Shown here piece by piece: positions 31,831 through 43,577 of a stretch of 64,000 nucleotides of DNA. The translations under genes were made by a program, and so were the position numbers. The stretch comes from Myxocyprinus asiaticus (lineage: Eukaryota > Chordata > Actinopteri > Cypriniformes > Catostomidae): positions 17,391,501-17,455,500 of the forward strand of contig NC_059351.1 in NCBI RefSeq assembly GCF_019703515.2, written 5' to 3'. The notes beneath the pieces were generated by a model. It ran no database searches. It saw nothing but the letters and a program-made list of their open reading frames with translations, and was not told the origin of the DNA. How positions within the stretch are numbered: position 1 is the stretch's first letter; every line of letters begins with the position of its first letter.

Positions 31831-32995
31831 TATTGTGATTAAAAACTATAATATTTTTTACTCTTCTTTTTGTCTGATCACTGGAAAAACAGTGTTCTGA
31901 AAACCTGTTTCAAACGTTGAAGTCATATTTTTTTGCAATTCGTCCGTTTCCCCATCTGTGAGGTGGTCAGTCTCTTTTTTAACAAAAATATGAGTGTGAA
32001 AACTCAAACTAAAATCCATATTTTTGGCTTGAGAATGTTACAACAGTATTGTGAGGTAAAATATTGTAATGCTTTGAAATATTTTTCCCCACACCACTAT
32101 TCTCGATCCCAGTTCACACTATTCTCCAAATAATTAACTGTCCTCTGAATAAAGTGACAAAAACCCCAAAATCAATTGTTTTGAAATTAAAGAAGTAAAA
32201 ACAGCTAACAAAGAAGGAGGATTCTTTATTGGTAGCCTACAAGGAAAACATTGTTTTCATGAACCAAGAGAGGATCAAGGCAAATCCATTTTGGTAAACA
32301 AAATTACTGTTTCCCATCTGCAGCTGCTCAAAATCTTAGAACAACTTCAAAGCTGTGTAATATTTTACAGCCAAGCTTTTTACCTTTGCAACTATGGCAA
32401 GAGGTCCCTGGGGATCGATTTTAAGGTGACACGGGGCATGTGGTGGACATTTCCAGAGTCATGACCCCGCTGCACCTGGGAGGTTATTCTATTACTCAGA
32501 AGAAAGGCTCAAAGGTCATTGACCGATCAATACTACATGCTAACATCTTCAGCTTAAGTACCTGCGAGACAAAGCAGCTAGTAGAGTTTGCTTTGAACCA
32601 TTTTGTTTTCAGTATTACAGGCTTAAGGCTCGAGTGTCAATGTACAGGTTTATATAATGTTTGCTCACACCACTGCTGACTGCAGGAAATTGTGTTTGAA
32701 GAGAAAAAGAAACTGAATGGAAACGCTCCATAACAAAAAGTACAAAAATGTTACAGTGGTCCTCAATTTTGAATTTAGACAGTATTTGAAATAGATTATT
32801 ATTATTTTTTTTTATTATTATTGTTATACATTCACATTTTTTGTGATTTAATGTGATAAAATCGCTTACTAACCTTGTGTAAAGTTCCAATGTTACAACG
32901 TCATTGCCATTATCACACTAAAATAAAGTTAAGCAGAAATTTTATCACACTATTATCAAGTTTATATGTATAAGCTTAACTCGCATGGAACCTGA
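31831..32995. other. Non-coding sequence
   Basis: No element ends or coding family signatures were recognised. An ATT-rich tract lies near 32798-32822. Confidence 0.5.
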
Positions 32996-33380
32996 CACCG
33001 GTGGCCAAAAGTTTGGATCAATGTACAGATTTTGCTGTTTCGGAAGGAAATTAGTACTTTAATTCACCAAAGTGGCATTCAACTGATCACAAAGTATAGT
33101 CAGGACATTACTGATGTAAAAAAACAGCACCGTCACTGTTTGAAAAAAGTCATTTTTGATCAAATCTAGACAGACTCCATTTCCAGCAGCCATCACTCCA
33201 ACACCTTATACTTTAGTAATCATGCTAAATTGCTAATTTGGTTCTAGAAAATCACTTGCCATTATATCAAACACTGCTGAAAGCTATTTGGCTCATTAAA
33301 TGAAGCTTATCATTGTCTTTGTGTTTGTTGCCACATTATGCAATAGACCGGCATGTCTAAAGGTCAATATTAGGTCAAAA

Positions 33381-34880
33381 ATGGCAAAAAAGAAACAGCT
33401 TTCTCTAGAAACTCGTCATTCTATCATTGTTTTGAGGAATGAAGGCTATGCAGTGCTTGAAATTGCCAAAAAACTGAAGATTTCATACAAAGGTGTACAC
33501 TACAGTCTTCAAAGACAAAAGACTCTAACAAGGACAGAAAGAGATGTGGAAGGCCCAGATGTACAGCTAAACAAGAGGATAAGTACATCAAAGTCTCTAG
33601 TTTGAGAAATAGAAGCCTCACATGTCCTCAGCTGACAGCTTCATTGAATACCCGCTCTACACCAGTTTCATGTACAACAGTGAAGAGAAGACTCAGGGGT
33701 GCAGGCTTTATAGGAAGAATTGCAAAGAATTAGCCACATTTGAAACAGAAAAACAAAAAGAAAAGGTTAGAGTGGGCAAAGAAACAGACATTGGACAACA
33801 GATAATTGGAAAAGAGTGTTATGGATCTTAACCCCACTGAGCTTTTGTGGGATCAGCTAGACTGTAAGCAGGGTTGGGAGGGTTTCTTTTTAAATGTATT
33901 CCACTACAGATTACAGAATACACGCTGTAAAATGTCATTTGTAACGTATTCCGTTAGATTACTCAAGTTCAGTAATGTATTCTAAGTACTTTGGATTACT
34001 TCTTCAGCACTGGTAGATTTTTTTCATTGTTTTGACTATAAAAATTCTGCCAGTACAGTAAGACAAAATACACATGTTAAAAATACATTCTCCGAAAAAC
34101 CTATATATCTTATGCAGTGTTCTTTCTAAAACAAGACCAATCAAATTGATTCTGTTTTAAGGAATTTTAGATATTTTTACAGGAAAACAATACAAAAATT
34201 ATCAAGAATAATAATGTTGCCCTAATATCAGAGGTCTTACTAGAACAAATTATGATCTAATGTGAATTTTCTTGATAAAAAAATATGATCATGCCTGGTA
34301 ACATGTGCATGTAAAAGGGCTAGAAATAGTATTTTAGCTTAGCGTAAAGCTGACAATTTACACAAGGTTTATTTCTATTTCTTCTGCTCCAAACTTACTT
34401 CAAACTTACTTCTCTGTCTGCTCGTATTAATGTACTACATCATAAGAAAGTGTTTCACCACTGTTCAAATGCACTTTGGATTGCATAATTTATATGTATA
34501 AATGTTTTACATCTGAAAGGACTAAATATTAAATGAAACAAATGACAATAAAATGCAAAGTAATCTCTTCAGTAATAAAAAAAATACTTTTTGAATGTAA
34601 CTGTATTCTAATTACCAATTATTTAAATTGTAACTGTAGTGGAATACAGTTACTTATATTTTGCATTTTAAAATCATAATCACCTTGCATGTATTCCATT
34701 ACTCCCCAACCTTGACTGTAAGGTGTGTGATAAGTGCCCGACAAGCCACATCTATGGCAAGTGCTACAGGAAGTGTGGGGTGAAATGTCACCTGAGTATG
34801 TGGACAAACTGACAGCTAGAATGCCAAGGATCTGCAAAGCTGTCATTGCTGCATGTGGAGGATTTTTTGATGAGAACTCT
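33381..34880 (+). pseudogene. Tc1-type transposase (frameshifts, deletion, hAT insertion)
   Basis: The ATG at 33381 opens a paired-like helix-turn-helix region: KKKQLSLETRHSIIVLRNEG, then IAKKLKISYKGVHYSLQR. Frame changes follow through a GRPRCT-like region, KRRL..GAGFIGRI-like sequence and WAKKQT. The segment around the first catalytic Asp is largely deleted, passing directly to DLNPTELLWDQLDC, where the catalytic Glu region sits. After the hAT insert the C-terminus continues (KCPTSHIYGKCYRK, then MPRICKAVIAACGGFF). Inactive. Confidence 0.8.
33861..34722. mobile_element. hAT MITE with perfect 8-bp duplication
   Basis: The element is 33869-34714 (846 bp). Ends are CAGGGTTGGGAGGGTTTC and, inverted, ...ACTCCCCAACCTTG. 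ACTGTAAG is duplicated exactly at 33861-33868 and 34715-34722. Both features define hAT. The interior is AT-rich and non-coding. Removing it and one duplication rejoins the Tc1 transposase sequence LDCKV. Confidence 0.92.
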
Positions 34881-35047
34881 TAGAAGTAGTTTAAAAAATT
34901 TTTCAAATTGTAATAGTAATTTTTCACGTTATTAATATCCTGACTATACATTGTGATCAGTTGAATGCCACTTTGGTGAATAAAAGTACCAATTTCTTTC
35001 CCTAAGAGCAAAATCAGTACATTATTCCAAACTTTTGGCTGCCAGTG

Positions 35048-35509
35048 CAAATACCAAAAAGTATTTTAAATTTAAAAGTTACATTTATTTTAAAATGCAG
35101 TATAAATATACCCAAAATTTTTGTGTGCTATGTACTGTATTTGTATGCTCATTAGAGTGTCATATTGTTAGCTTAGCAACATGCTAATGTCACCGGTCCT
35201 ACTCGACCCACCCCAAGCGGGATTCGAACCGACGATATCCGGCATGGGAGTCAGACGCGCTAGCAAGGAGGCTATAAAAGCCATGGCCCTAGCCTCAGTC
35301 GCTAGTGCATCTCTAAAGGCTAGGAGAGTGATGTTTACACACTGCATAGCTATCACGTACCAGCTGGCTACCATTACACTGACGTCAAACTGTATTGAAA
35401 TTGTGAGTCGTCCAGAGTTGTTTACTATTTAGAGTGTTCCACGTATGAAGTTCCATTTTAGTTCCGATGCTGCCTTTGAAAGTAGCTGACTATGTAGACA
35501 GCAAGGCTT
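35048..35509 (-). repeat. Spacer with tRNA-like relic
   Basis: On the minus strand at about 35205-35290 a sequence with GCTAGCGCGTCTGACTCC (A-box region) and GGTTCGAATCCCGC (B box) looks tRNA-derived. The arms do not pair well enough for a functional tRNA, and it may be the head of a SINE. The remainder shows nothing recognisable. Confidence 0.45.
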
Positions 35510-35593
35510 GTTAATTAATGGCGCACGTCTTCAGCTCAAAAGGAGGTGGAATGCGCTATGTGCAAGCAATACATCCGGCCGGCTATCCCGGGC

Positions 35594-36599
35594 TTATCCG
35601 CTTGTGTTGCGTGCCACTACCTGGGACGAAACCAGTTCCACCCGGAGGTTGTAGAACCTTGCAACGGTGTTGGGTGTTGCCCAGCCCACTGCTTTGCAAA
35701 TGTCTGTTAGAGAGGCACCTCTGGCCAGGGCCCAGGAAGCTCCTACACCCCTGGTAGAATGGGCTCGTAGCACTACCGGGGGCGGCATGTCCTGGGCAAG
35801 ATATGCCATAGTTATGGCGTCAATGAGCCAGTGGGCGATCCTCTGCTTGGAGACAGTGCTTCCTTTCCACTGTGCACCAAAGCAGACAAAGAGCTGCTCA
35901 GAGATCCTAAAGCTCTAAGTACGATCCAAATAGATGTGTAAAGCATGCACCGGACACAGCAACGACAGGGCTGGGTCTGCCTCCTCCTGGGGCAGCGCTT
36001 GCAGGTTCACCACCTGGTCCCTAAAAGGGGTGGTGGGAACCTTGGGCACATAGCCCGGTCGGGGTCTCAGGATCACGTGAGAGTAGCCTGGACCGAACTC
36101 CAGGCAAGTTTCACTGACTGAGAACGCTTGCAGGTCACCTACCCTCTTGATGGAAGTGAGCACAGTCAGGAGGGCAGTCTTCAAGGAGAGTGCCTTAAGC
36201 TCGGCTGACTGTAAAGGCTCAAAGGGGGCTCTCTGTAGACCCTGAAGAACTACAGAGAGGTCCCATGAGGGAACGAGGCACGGTCTGGAGGGATTCAGCC
36301 TCCTTGCACCTTATGATCAGGTCGTGCTTCCCTAAGGACTTACCGTCGACTGCGTCGTGGTGTGCTGCTATGGTGGCAACGTACACCTTCAAGGTGGAAG
36401 GAGACAGCCTCCATTCCAACCTCTCCTGCAGGAAGGAAAGCACTGACCCGACTGCGCATCTCTGGGGGTCTTCGCGTCGGGAAGAACACCACTTAGTGAA
36501 CAGATGCCACTTAAAGGCATACAGGCGCCTCGTAGAGGGGGCCCTAGCCTGAGTGATCGTGTCTACCATTGCAGGTGGTAGACCGCTTAGGTCTTCCAC
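35594..36599 (-). pseudogene. DIRS tyrosine recombinase (one frameshift, one stop)
   Basis: The N-terminal SAM-like core-binding part is open from 36599 (TITQARAPSTRRLYAFKWHL, then LSFLQERLEWRLSPSTLKVY). After a frameshift near 36220-36260 the catalytic part shows the first Arg in SIKRVGDLQAF (about 36143), an in-frame TAG at 35915-35917, HSTR (His 35759-35761, Arg 35750-35752), a Trp in VGWAT and the nucleophile Tyr in ARFYNL (35651-35653). All of R, HxxR, W and Y are kept. The enzyme integrates the circular element DNA. Confidence 0.88.
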
Positions 36600-36913
36600 A
36601 TCCTATCCAGGGGCCAGACATGGAGATTCCAGAGGTCTGGTCGCGGGTGCCAGAGGGTGCCCTGTCCCTGAGAAAGAAGGCCCATCCTCAGGGGAATTCG
36701 CCAGGGGGGAGCTGTCGCGAGGAGCGTGAGGTCCGAGAACCACGTCTGGGTGGGCCAGTAGGGTGCTACCAGGACGACCTGCTCCTCGTCCTCCCTGACC
36801 TTGCACAGGGTCTGTGCAAGAAGGCTCACTGGGGGAAATGCATATTTGCATAGGCCAGGGGGCCAGCTGTGTGCCAGTGTGTCTATGCCGAGGGGAGCCT
36901 CGGTGAGGGCGTA
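36600..36913 (-). pseudogene. DIRS pol C-terminal region downstream of RNase H
   Basis: The frame reads SLLAQTLCKVREDEEQVVLV, then PYWPTQTWFSDLTLLATAPPW and IWHPRPDLWN-like sequence. In DIRS elements the region after RNase H carries a methyltransferase-like domain, and the APPW motif is compatible with one, but I do not assign it firmly. It joins RNase H after a frame change near 36914. Confidence 0.55.
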
Positions 36914-37950
36914 CTAGAGCGGGCAGTGGGAGGATTCTTGGGAGGCGAACAGGTCCACCTGTGCCCGTCCGAATCGACTCCAAATCAGCTGGACCACCTG
37001 AGGGTGGAGTCTCCACTCTCCCCTGAGGGTAACCTGCCGTGACAGTGCATCCGCTGTAGTGTTGAGGTTGCCCGGGATATGAATGGCTTGCAGTGACTTG
37101 AAGTGCTGCTGACTCCAGAGGAGGAGATGGCGGGAGAGTTGTGACATACAACGAGAGCGCCGTCTGCTTTGGCGGTTGACATATGCTACCGTTGCCATGT
37201 TGTCTGTCTGAACTAATACGTGCTTGCCCTGGATCAACGGCCAGAACCTCTGCAGGGCGAGCAGAATTGCCAACAACTCGAGGCAGCTGATGTGCCAATG
37301 CAGTCGCAGACCCGTCCAGAGGCCGGCGGCTGCATGCCCATTGCAAACAGTGCCCCAGCCCATTTTGGAGGCATCTGTCATGACCACAACGTGCCTGGAG
37401 ACCAGTTCTAGAGGAACACCTGCCTTTAGAAACAAGAGGTCGATCCAAGGGCTGAAAAGATGGTGACAGACCGGTGTGATGTCCACGCGATGTGTCCCGT
37501 GGCGCCATGCCCATCTCGGGACTCGAGTCTGGAGCCAGAGCTGAAGCGGCCTCATATGCATCAACTCTAGCGGGGTGGCCAACGCCGAGGATGCCATATG
37601 CCCCAGGAGCCTCTGAAAAAGTTTCAGTGGAACCGCTGTTTTCTGTTTGAAAGCCTTAAAACAGGCCAGCACCAACTGGGCGCGCTCGTTCGTAAGGCGC
37701 GCCGTCAAGGAGACTGAGTCCAACTCCAAACTGAGAAAAGTGACACTCTGAACCGGGAGGAGATTGCTCTTTTCCCAGTTGACCCGAAGCCCTAGTCGGC
37801 TGAGGTGTGAGTGCACCAGGTCCCTGTGTGCGCACAACATGTTTCGAGAGTGAGCTAGGATTAGCCAGTCGTCGAGATAGTTGAGAATGCGAATGCCCAC
37901 CTCCCTTAACGGGACAAGGGCAGCCTCTGCGACCTTCGTGAAGAACCCAG
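36914..37950 (-). pseudogene. DIRS reverse transcriptase palm and RNase H (RT N-terminal half deleted)
   Basis: A long frame (38152-36914) includes about 70 residues of shadow sequence over gag, then true RT from about 37940. NYLDDWLILA carries the catalytic YLDD (first Asp near 37873), followed by VNWEKSNLLP and FQRLLGHMAS. RNase H follows with its four acidic residues in VVMTDASK, HISCLELLA, LVQTDNMATV and NTTADALSR, plus HIPG. The RT fingers are missing through a deletion from gag. Confidence 0.88.
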
Positions 37951-38574
37951 GATGTGCCGGATTGCCTCCGTCTGCCGCTTCACCGCCGAGAACTGCTGGG
38001 CAAAGTACACGACGGTGTCGCCACATAGGCCAGCCTGGGAAATGGGGGCAGCAAGTAACCGTGTCTTGTTGGCCTCGCCCATCTCGACCAGGTTGAGCCA
38101 AAGATGGCGCTCCTGGACCACTAGTGTGGCCATCGTCTACCCGAGAGACCACGCCGTGAATTTCGTTGCTCGGAGAGCGAGGTCGATTGCCGAGCGCAGT
38201 TCCTGCATCAAATCTGGGGCAGAACTTCCCTCGTGCAGTTCTTTCTATGCCTTGGCTTGGTGGACCTGCAGGAGAGCCATGGCGTGCAGGGCAGAGGCAG
38301 CTTGTCCAGCAGCGCTGTAGGCTTTAGCCGTCAGGGACGACATGAGCCTACAGGGCTTGGATGGAAGCTTAGGGCATCCACGCCAGATGGAGGCGCTCTG
38401 CGGGCATAGGTGCACCGCGAGCGCCTTATCCACTGGGGGAATTGCCGTATAGCCCCTGGCCGCCCCGCCATCGAGGGTAGTGAGAGCAGGAAAACTGCGG
38501 AATCGGGGCCGGGCAGTAAAAGGTGCCTCCCACGATTTCGTCAGCTCCTCATGCATTTCCGGGAAGAATGGCAC
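37906..38574 (-). pseudogene. DIRS gag C-terminal part, copy B
   Basis: The frames show MALLQVHQAKA, then LVVQERHLWLNLVEMGEANK, APISQAGLCGDTVVYFAQ and FSAVKRQTEAIRHIL, the same blocks as in copy A. They are spread over two frames. The sequence ends abruptly at RHIL, where the deletion to RT begins. Confidence 0.75.
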
Positions 38575-38661
38575 TGGAGCGGGGTGTGGCTGCTTTGAGC
38601 GGTGCCACGAGCCCAGGAACCAATCATCGAGCCACGAGGGTTCAGGGGAGAGCGGAGGGTT

Positions 38662-39234
38662 TCACTCTAACCTGACGCTCACGGCCGCCCGGGAAAGCAT
38701 GTCCATCATTTCGACATCGGCCTGTGACTGGGCAATTGTTCCCGAAGGGGAAAGCCCAGTTGAGGCTTCTGCGTCCGACTGAACAAACCCGCTCTCCGAT
38801 GCTGCGCTCGAGAGCTCATCATCTTCGCGGGCTCCGAACAGGAAGCCAGACGCGCCATTTGACGAGCCGGCAAACTCATCCGGAATCCCGATTGGGGCAG
38901 ACAAGCATGCTGGGGAATGGGAGGTCCGCGGGGGGATACCCGGCAGAGATGATCCCATTGGGGTCCCCAAATCGCCCCCAGTGCTAGCCGTGCTGGCCTC
39001 ATACCCGTAGGTAGAAGGACCAAGGCGGGGAGCTGCTGGGGTGGCTTGCTTTCTTACAAAAGCAAGCCATGACTGCAATGTTGCCATGGTCATGTTCTCA
39101 CAATGAGAACATGAACCATCCACAAACGCTGCCTCCGTGTGGGTCGCGCCCAGACATGAAAGACAGCGATCATGACCATCCGAAGTCGAGAGATAACGAC
39201 CGCAACCAGGAATAACACACAAACAGAAAGGCAT
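38662..39234 (-). CDS. DIRS gag N-terminal ORF, copy B
   Basis: The 190-codon frame opens with MPFCLCVIPGCGRYLSTSDG and has the family Cys/His arrangement (HDRCLSCLGATHTEAAF, then GSCSHCENM), followed by Ser/Pro/Ala-rich sequence and an acidic stretch (REDDELSSAASESG). Homologous to 14521-15072 in copy A. The frame ends before the C-terminal gag blocks, which lie in other frames, so it is a truncated gag rather than a host gene. Confidence 0.75.
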   Translation of the reverse strand: MPFCLCVIPGCGRYLSTSDGHDRCLSCLGATHTEAAFVDGSCSHCENMTMATLQSWLAFVRKQATPAAPRLGPSTYGYEASTASTGGDLGTPMGSSLPGIPPRTSHSPACLSAPIGIPDEFAGSSNGASGFLFGAREDDELSSAASESGFVQSDAEASTGLSPSGTIAQSQADVEMMDMLSRAAVSVRLE

Positions 39235-39672
39235 CTTTAAAAAGACGCGTCTTTAAAAAGACGTTCCATGTGTGCCGCTCTTTTAGAGAAATATATACCC
39301 TTTTAGAGGAGAAAAAAGCTCTTTCAGAAAATATACTCTCTTGTTTTTCTGCCGAAGCACCCAGGGGCATTCTCTGCAGTGCACCAGTGCAGAGGAGGGA
39401 GAAGCCGCTGAAATGCGCCGTCAGATCCAGCAGAGGTGAATGAACAGTAGGATTCAGCTCAATGAGCATGACCATTCGGCTCCAAAGAGAAAATCTGAAT
39501 GTGTGGTTGCATACCAGCTCCTTTTATACCCGTATGTCCGGGGGAGTGGCATGCAAATACCACTTGCCAATTTTCATTGGCCTTTTATCAAAGACCAGAG
39601 GTGTCTCGGGCTCCCAAGAGTGACCCCTAGTGTCACTACATCGACACAACATCGAGTGAGTGACAGATAGGG

Positions 39673-40362
39673 AAAGGAACAAACCTCACATGGTGGACTG
39701 CAGCTCTACCTAACACACTCTCAACACACAAAGGAAATTAAAGCAAACAATACCATCCCTCTTAAGTTTCAGAGTTAGAAAACTTTGATGGGCTAATGAA
39801 ACAACATTATCTTTCCGAGCCATTGGGAGGTCGAAACCCTAAATACAAAGTCGTAAAAATTCTTCCATCTCTTCACACCTGAGCAATGGAGTTAGAGACA
39901 GATTTGCGCTTATGTCTGAGACAGTCTTGCAGCTGACAGTGAATCCATAATTTCTGATGCAAGCATTTTAGCTTCTTCATGTTTGTGTGCCACAGCTGTA
40001 GGACAGATATTGTTGCGTTAGTATCGTTATAACACATTTCCAGACTATTATGAAAATGTTGAGTCACTCTATGCGGCATGATTAAAGAAAAATGAAATGA
40101 AGAAAATGATTAGCGGGATTATTTCATGGTGCGTTATTGCACAACAGCCTAATTTGTCGAACTAGACTGTGTATTGTGTTACAGCACATTCTAACACGAA
40201 TGCAACTGTGTAAGCAAATACTTTACAAATCAGCAGTCAGAACTTCTTAAAAAACAAATGACAATAAAATAAGGCAGTGTTATATATGAGATAAGAAGGT
40301 ATTTTGTAACAGACTGGTCTCACTGTGAATTCTTTGACAGATAGTTGAAATTGCTGCTGCTG
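39673..40362. other. Non-coding spacer
   Basis: No recognised repeats or coding signals. Confidence 0.5.
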
Positions 40363-40740
40363 AAATCAGTCTGTACTTACCAAAATTGGAATCACTGCCC
40401 CAAGTGGCTAAAAGTGGATGTGTTATTGAAAATATGGGCATGTGTGAGCTCCAGTTTCTGGGTCAAATGTCCCCAGAGTGGTGCCAAAAGTGAGTCGTTT
40501 TAAGTTTAGTTTAGCAAATGATGAAGTATAGTCAACAGAAATCCATATTTTGTTAGCCATACACCCTAACTCAAAACCCCACCCTAAACCTAACCATAAG
40601 TGGATTAAAAATGTAATCTTACAGGGAAAATGCAACCTCTGAATCGCGCTCATCATTGATTCTGTGAATGCTACTTCCTGGTTTTCATGGGACCAGAACC
40701 CATGTCTCTGAGGATGTTTGCACAATGTGCTATCAGTTTC
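40363..40740 (-). mobile_element. tRNA-derived SINE, copy 2
   Basis: On the minus strand: a head with CCTCAGAGACATGGGTTCTGG (B-box-like), then AACCAGGAAGTAGC, GGTTAGGTTTAGGGTGGGGT, CATTTGACCCAGAAACTGG, and the end GCCACTTGGGGCAGTG and TAAGTACAGACTGA. Collinear with the copy at 61092-61462. Confidence 0.7.
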
Positions 40741-41689
40741 GGGCCTAAGAGAAAGAGATGCTGGTGCTAAACTGAAAGGACAAATAAAGTCATTTCAAGG
40801 CAAAAGTGAAACATTAGTTCCCTTTGATCAGAGCCTCATGGTTGTTTGCTGTTCAAGAAATGTATCAAATGATGCAAAGACAGTGCTAGCTGTGGCATAG
40901 CAGATACAAAATGCAGACTGTGAGAGCGTTATATTGATGGATGGTTGAAGTGACAGAACACAGTTGGTGTAGACACACACATAGTCTCTTTCTCTGCCTC
41001 CCTCTCTGGCTTTGACACATAAAGTATGTAGGATGACAGAGGGAGCGTGTCGATGTATTGCAATGAACCCACTGAGTCGCCATTATTATGCCCATAAATC
41101 TTTAGTCGAATCCGCACACACACAAACACGCACACAATGTGGTGAGTACACTTGTTACGACTTATTGCAATGCTTTCTTTCCTGTGGAGCTCAGGTACAG
41201 TCTAAAAATTTCAGGAAACACAGTACAATACATGATGCTCTGAACATATGAGACAGGCCATTATTTGAGTGCAAAAAATGAGGACTACAGCAACATTTGC
41301 ACCCATAATCAACATCTGGTACCCTAAACTTCTTAGCAAGCACAGAACATTTTAGAACATTTAAAAAGGTTGGATTTTGGTTGCAATTAGGTAACATTCT
41401 AGAACCACACCTAACCTAAAAAGTTAACCACAATAAAAGGTTTTAGATCAGTAGTCAGTGGTACATCAGGTTCGTTAGGTATGTTTTCTTTAAGTAGCTC
41501 CAAAGCATCAATATAACATATTTATACTTTGAAATCAAAACCAGACCAAGTCGCAATTGTGGGATGTTTTATTTTGTTTTTATATTAACAATCTTTACAT
41601 TTAATTGAGATGATTCATACATTTTGTGAAAATACCAAAATAAAACAATGCCACGTTCTAATGTTTGTGGAATGGTATTTATTTATATA
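40741..41689. other. Non-coding spacer
   Basis: No recognised repeats or coding signals apart from short ACAC-rich tracts near 40970 and 41115. Confidence 0.5.
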
Positions 41690-42960
41690 CAGTATGTAAA
41701 CTCAGCAAAAAAAGAAACGTCCTCTCACTTTCAACTACTTTTATTTTCAGCAAACTTAACGTGTAAATATTTGTATGAACATAAGATTCAACAACTAAGA
41801 CATAAACTGAACAAGTTTCACAGACATGTGACTAACAGAAATGGAATAATGTGTCCCTGAACAAAGGGGGGGGGGGGGGGGTCAAAAGTAACAGTCAGTA
41901 TCTGGTGTGGCCACCAACTGCATTAAGTACTGCAGTGCATCTCCTCCTCATGGACTGCACCAGATTTGCCAGTTCTTGCTGTGAAATGTTACCCCACTCT
42001 TCCACCAAGGCACTTGCAAGTTCCTGGACATTTCTGGGGGGGAATGGCCCTAGCCCTAACCCTCCGATCCAACAGGTCCCAGACGTGCTCAATGGGATTG
42101 AGATCCGGGCTCTTCCATGGCCATGGCAGAACACTGACATTCCTGTCTTGCAGGAAATCATGCACAGAACGAGCAGTATGGCTGGTGGCATTGTCATGCT
42201 GGAGGGTCATGTCAGGATGAGCCTGCAGGAAGGGTACCACATGAGGGAGGAGGACGTCTTCCCTGTAACGCACAGTGTTGAGATTGCCTGCAATGACAGC
42301 AAGCTCAGTCCAAAGATGCTGTGACACACTGCTCCAGACCATGACGGATCCTGCGCCTCCAAATCGATCCCGCTCCAGAGTACAGGCCTCGGTGTAACGC
42401 TAATTCTTTCGATGATAAACGCGAGTTGCCAGTCTTGTCTGGTCCAGAGAAGGTGGGTTTGTGCCAATAAGCAACGTTGTTGCCGGTGATGTCTGGAAAG
42501 GACCTACCTTACAACAGGCCTACAAGCACTCAATCCAGCCTCTCTCAGCCTATTGCGGACAGTCTGAGCACTGATGGAGGGATTGTGCATTCCTGGTGTA
42601 ACTCAGGCAGTTGTTGTTGCCATATTGTACTTGTCCTGCAGGTGTGATATTCGGATGTACCGATCCTGTGCAGGTGTTTTGACACGTGGTCTGCCGCTGC
42701 AAGGACGATCAGCTGTCCTTCCTGTCTCTCTGTAGCGCTGTCTTAGGCGTCTCACAGTATGGACATTGCAATTTATTGGCCTGGCCACATCTGCAGTCCT
42801 CATGCCTCCATGCAGCATGCCTAAGGCACGTTCACACAGATGAGCAGGGACCATGGGCATCTTTCATTTGGTGTTTTTCAGAGTCAGTAGAAAGGCCTCT
42901 TTAGTGTCACAAGTTTTTGTAACTGAGACCATAATTGCCTACCATCTGTAAGCTGTTTGT
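41690..42960 (-). mobile_element. Tc1/mariner element of a second type, right end truncated
   Basis: The left end contains CTCAGCAAAAAAAGAAACG and a long terminal region. The minus strand carries a broken transposase. The opposite terminal repeat is missing after about 42960. A run of 16 G at 41866-41881 lies just downstream of the transposase stop region. Confidence 0.85.
41895..42860 (-). pseudogene. Tc1/mariner transposase (frameshifts, first catalytic Asp lost)
   Basis: From the ATG at 42858-42860 the N-terminal helix-turn-helix part reads LCERALGMLHGGM, then NCNVHTVRRLRQRYRETGR and SGRPRVKTPAQDRYIR. Frameshifts follow. The segment around the first catalytic Asp is deleted after RQDWQ. 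The second half shows MTLQHDNATSHTARSVHDFL (second Asp) and SPDLNPIEHVWDLLDRRV (Glu), ending with EEWGNISQQELANLVQSM. The order and DD-E spacing are Tc1-like. The copy cannot be active. Confidence 0.88.
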
Positions 42961-43162
42961 AATTTTTTTTTACTTAAAATCTTCCAATTTACCACAAATG
43001 CCGAACATTTAAAAACAGGAAATTATGATTTTTCATAACTTTGCAATTTGGTTGCAGTTAGGTAACGTAACTGCATCAGTTACATAAAAAAAAAATAATA
43101 AAAAAAATAAAAAAACATTGAAATTTTGAAATTGAAAGAATAACGTTGAAAACACGTACTTA

Positions 43163-43577
43163 TTAAAGGTGCACTCAGTGGTTTTTTCCCCAATAAAAAA
43201 GTTTGACTCCTAAAGAAATGAATTGTAATTTTGAAACATATATATAAAATCATGACCACTCACATGAGAGGAGGACTCTAGTCATTTCAGTAAATTATTA
43301 AAGCTGCTTTATTCAAATCAGGGGTGCCCTCATTGGGGTAGCCATTTTAGATTCACATGACCAGCTGAATACTACTCTCTTAATTTCAGTAACCATCTTG
43401 TCATTTGACACTTACCCTCTTGGATTAAACTAATCATGGCTGATAATGAATAGTGAATTTTTAGAATGGCATCTTTAACTGAAAACTATTGATTTTGAAT
43501 GATGCTGCATCCACACCACTAGGTGTCTCTGTAAGTCCAAGGTGACATGAACAAAAAATTACTGAGTGCACCTTTAA
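43163..43577. mobile_element. TTAA-flanked MITE with AGGTGCACTCAGT ends
   Basis: The element is 43167-43573, with AGGTGCACTCAGTGGTTTTT at the left and its near-perfect inverse at the right, between TTAA at 43163-43166 and 43574-43577. Non-coding. The terminal AGGTGC is shared with the MITE at 7892-8467, suggesting the same type of transposase. Confidence 0.85.

Larger units (their letters stand above)
32996..35047 (+). mobile_element. Tc1-type transposon with long inverted ends, interrupted by a hAT MITE
   Basis: Ends are inverted over about 130 bp. The left begins CACCGGTGGCCAAAAGTTTGGA and includes CACCAAAGTGGCATTCAACT; the right, read on the minus strand, begins CACTGGCAGCCAAAAGTTTGGA and includes the same CACCAAAGTGG block. 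Between them lies a broken Tc1 transposase (33381-34880), itself split by a hAT element at 33869-34714. Flanking TA is not exact on both sides. Confidence 0.88.
35510..39672 (-). mobile_element. DIRS-type tyrosine-recombinase retrotransposon, copy B (internally deleted)
   Basis: On the minus strand the order is right-terminal repeat (about 39672-39600, CCCCTAGTGTCACTACATCG then GAGTGAGTGACAG), leader, gag (39234-37950), RT palm with RNase H (37950-36914), a further pol region and tyrosine recombinase (36599-35594). A deletion joins the gag C-terminus directly to the RT palm. The left terminal repeat and internal complementary region are missing, so the copy is truncated at about 35510. Copy A keeps parts that this copy has lost. 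Confidence 0.88.

Noticed and set aside
36603..37514. 303-codon minus-strand ORF
   Set aside because: It is a shadow frame of the DIRS RNase H and downstream pol region. The true frame (36914-38152) has YLDD and the RNase H acidic residues.
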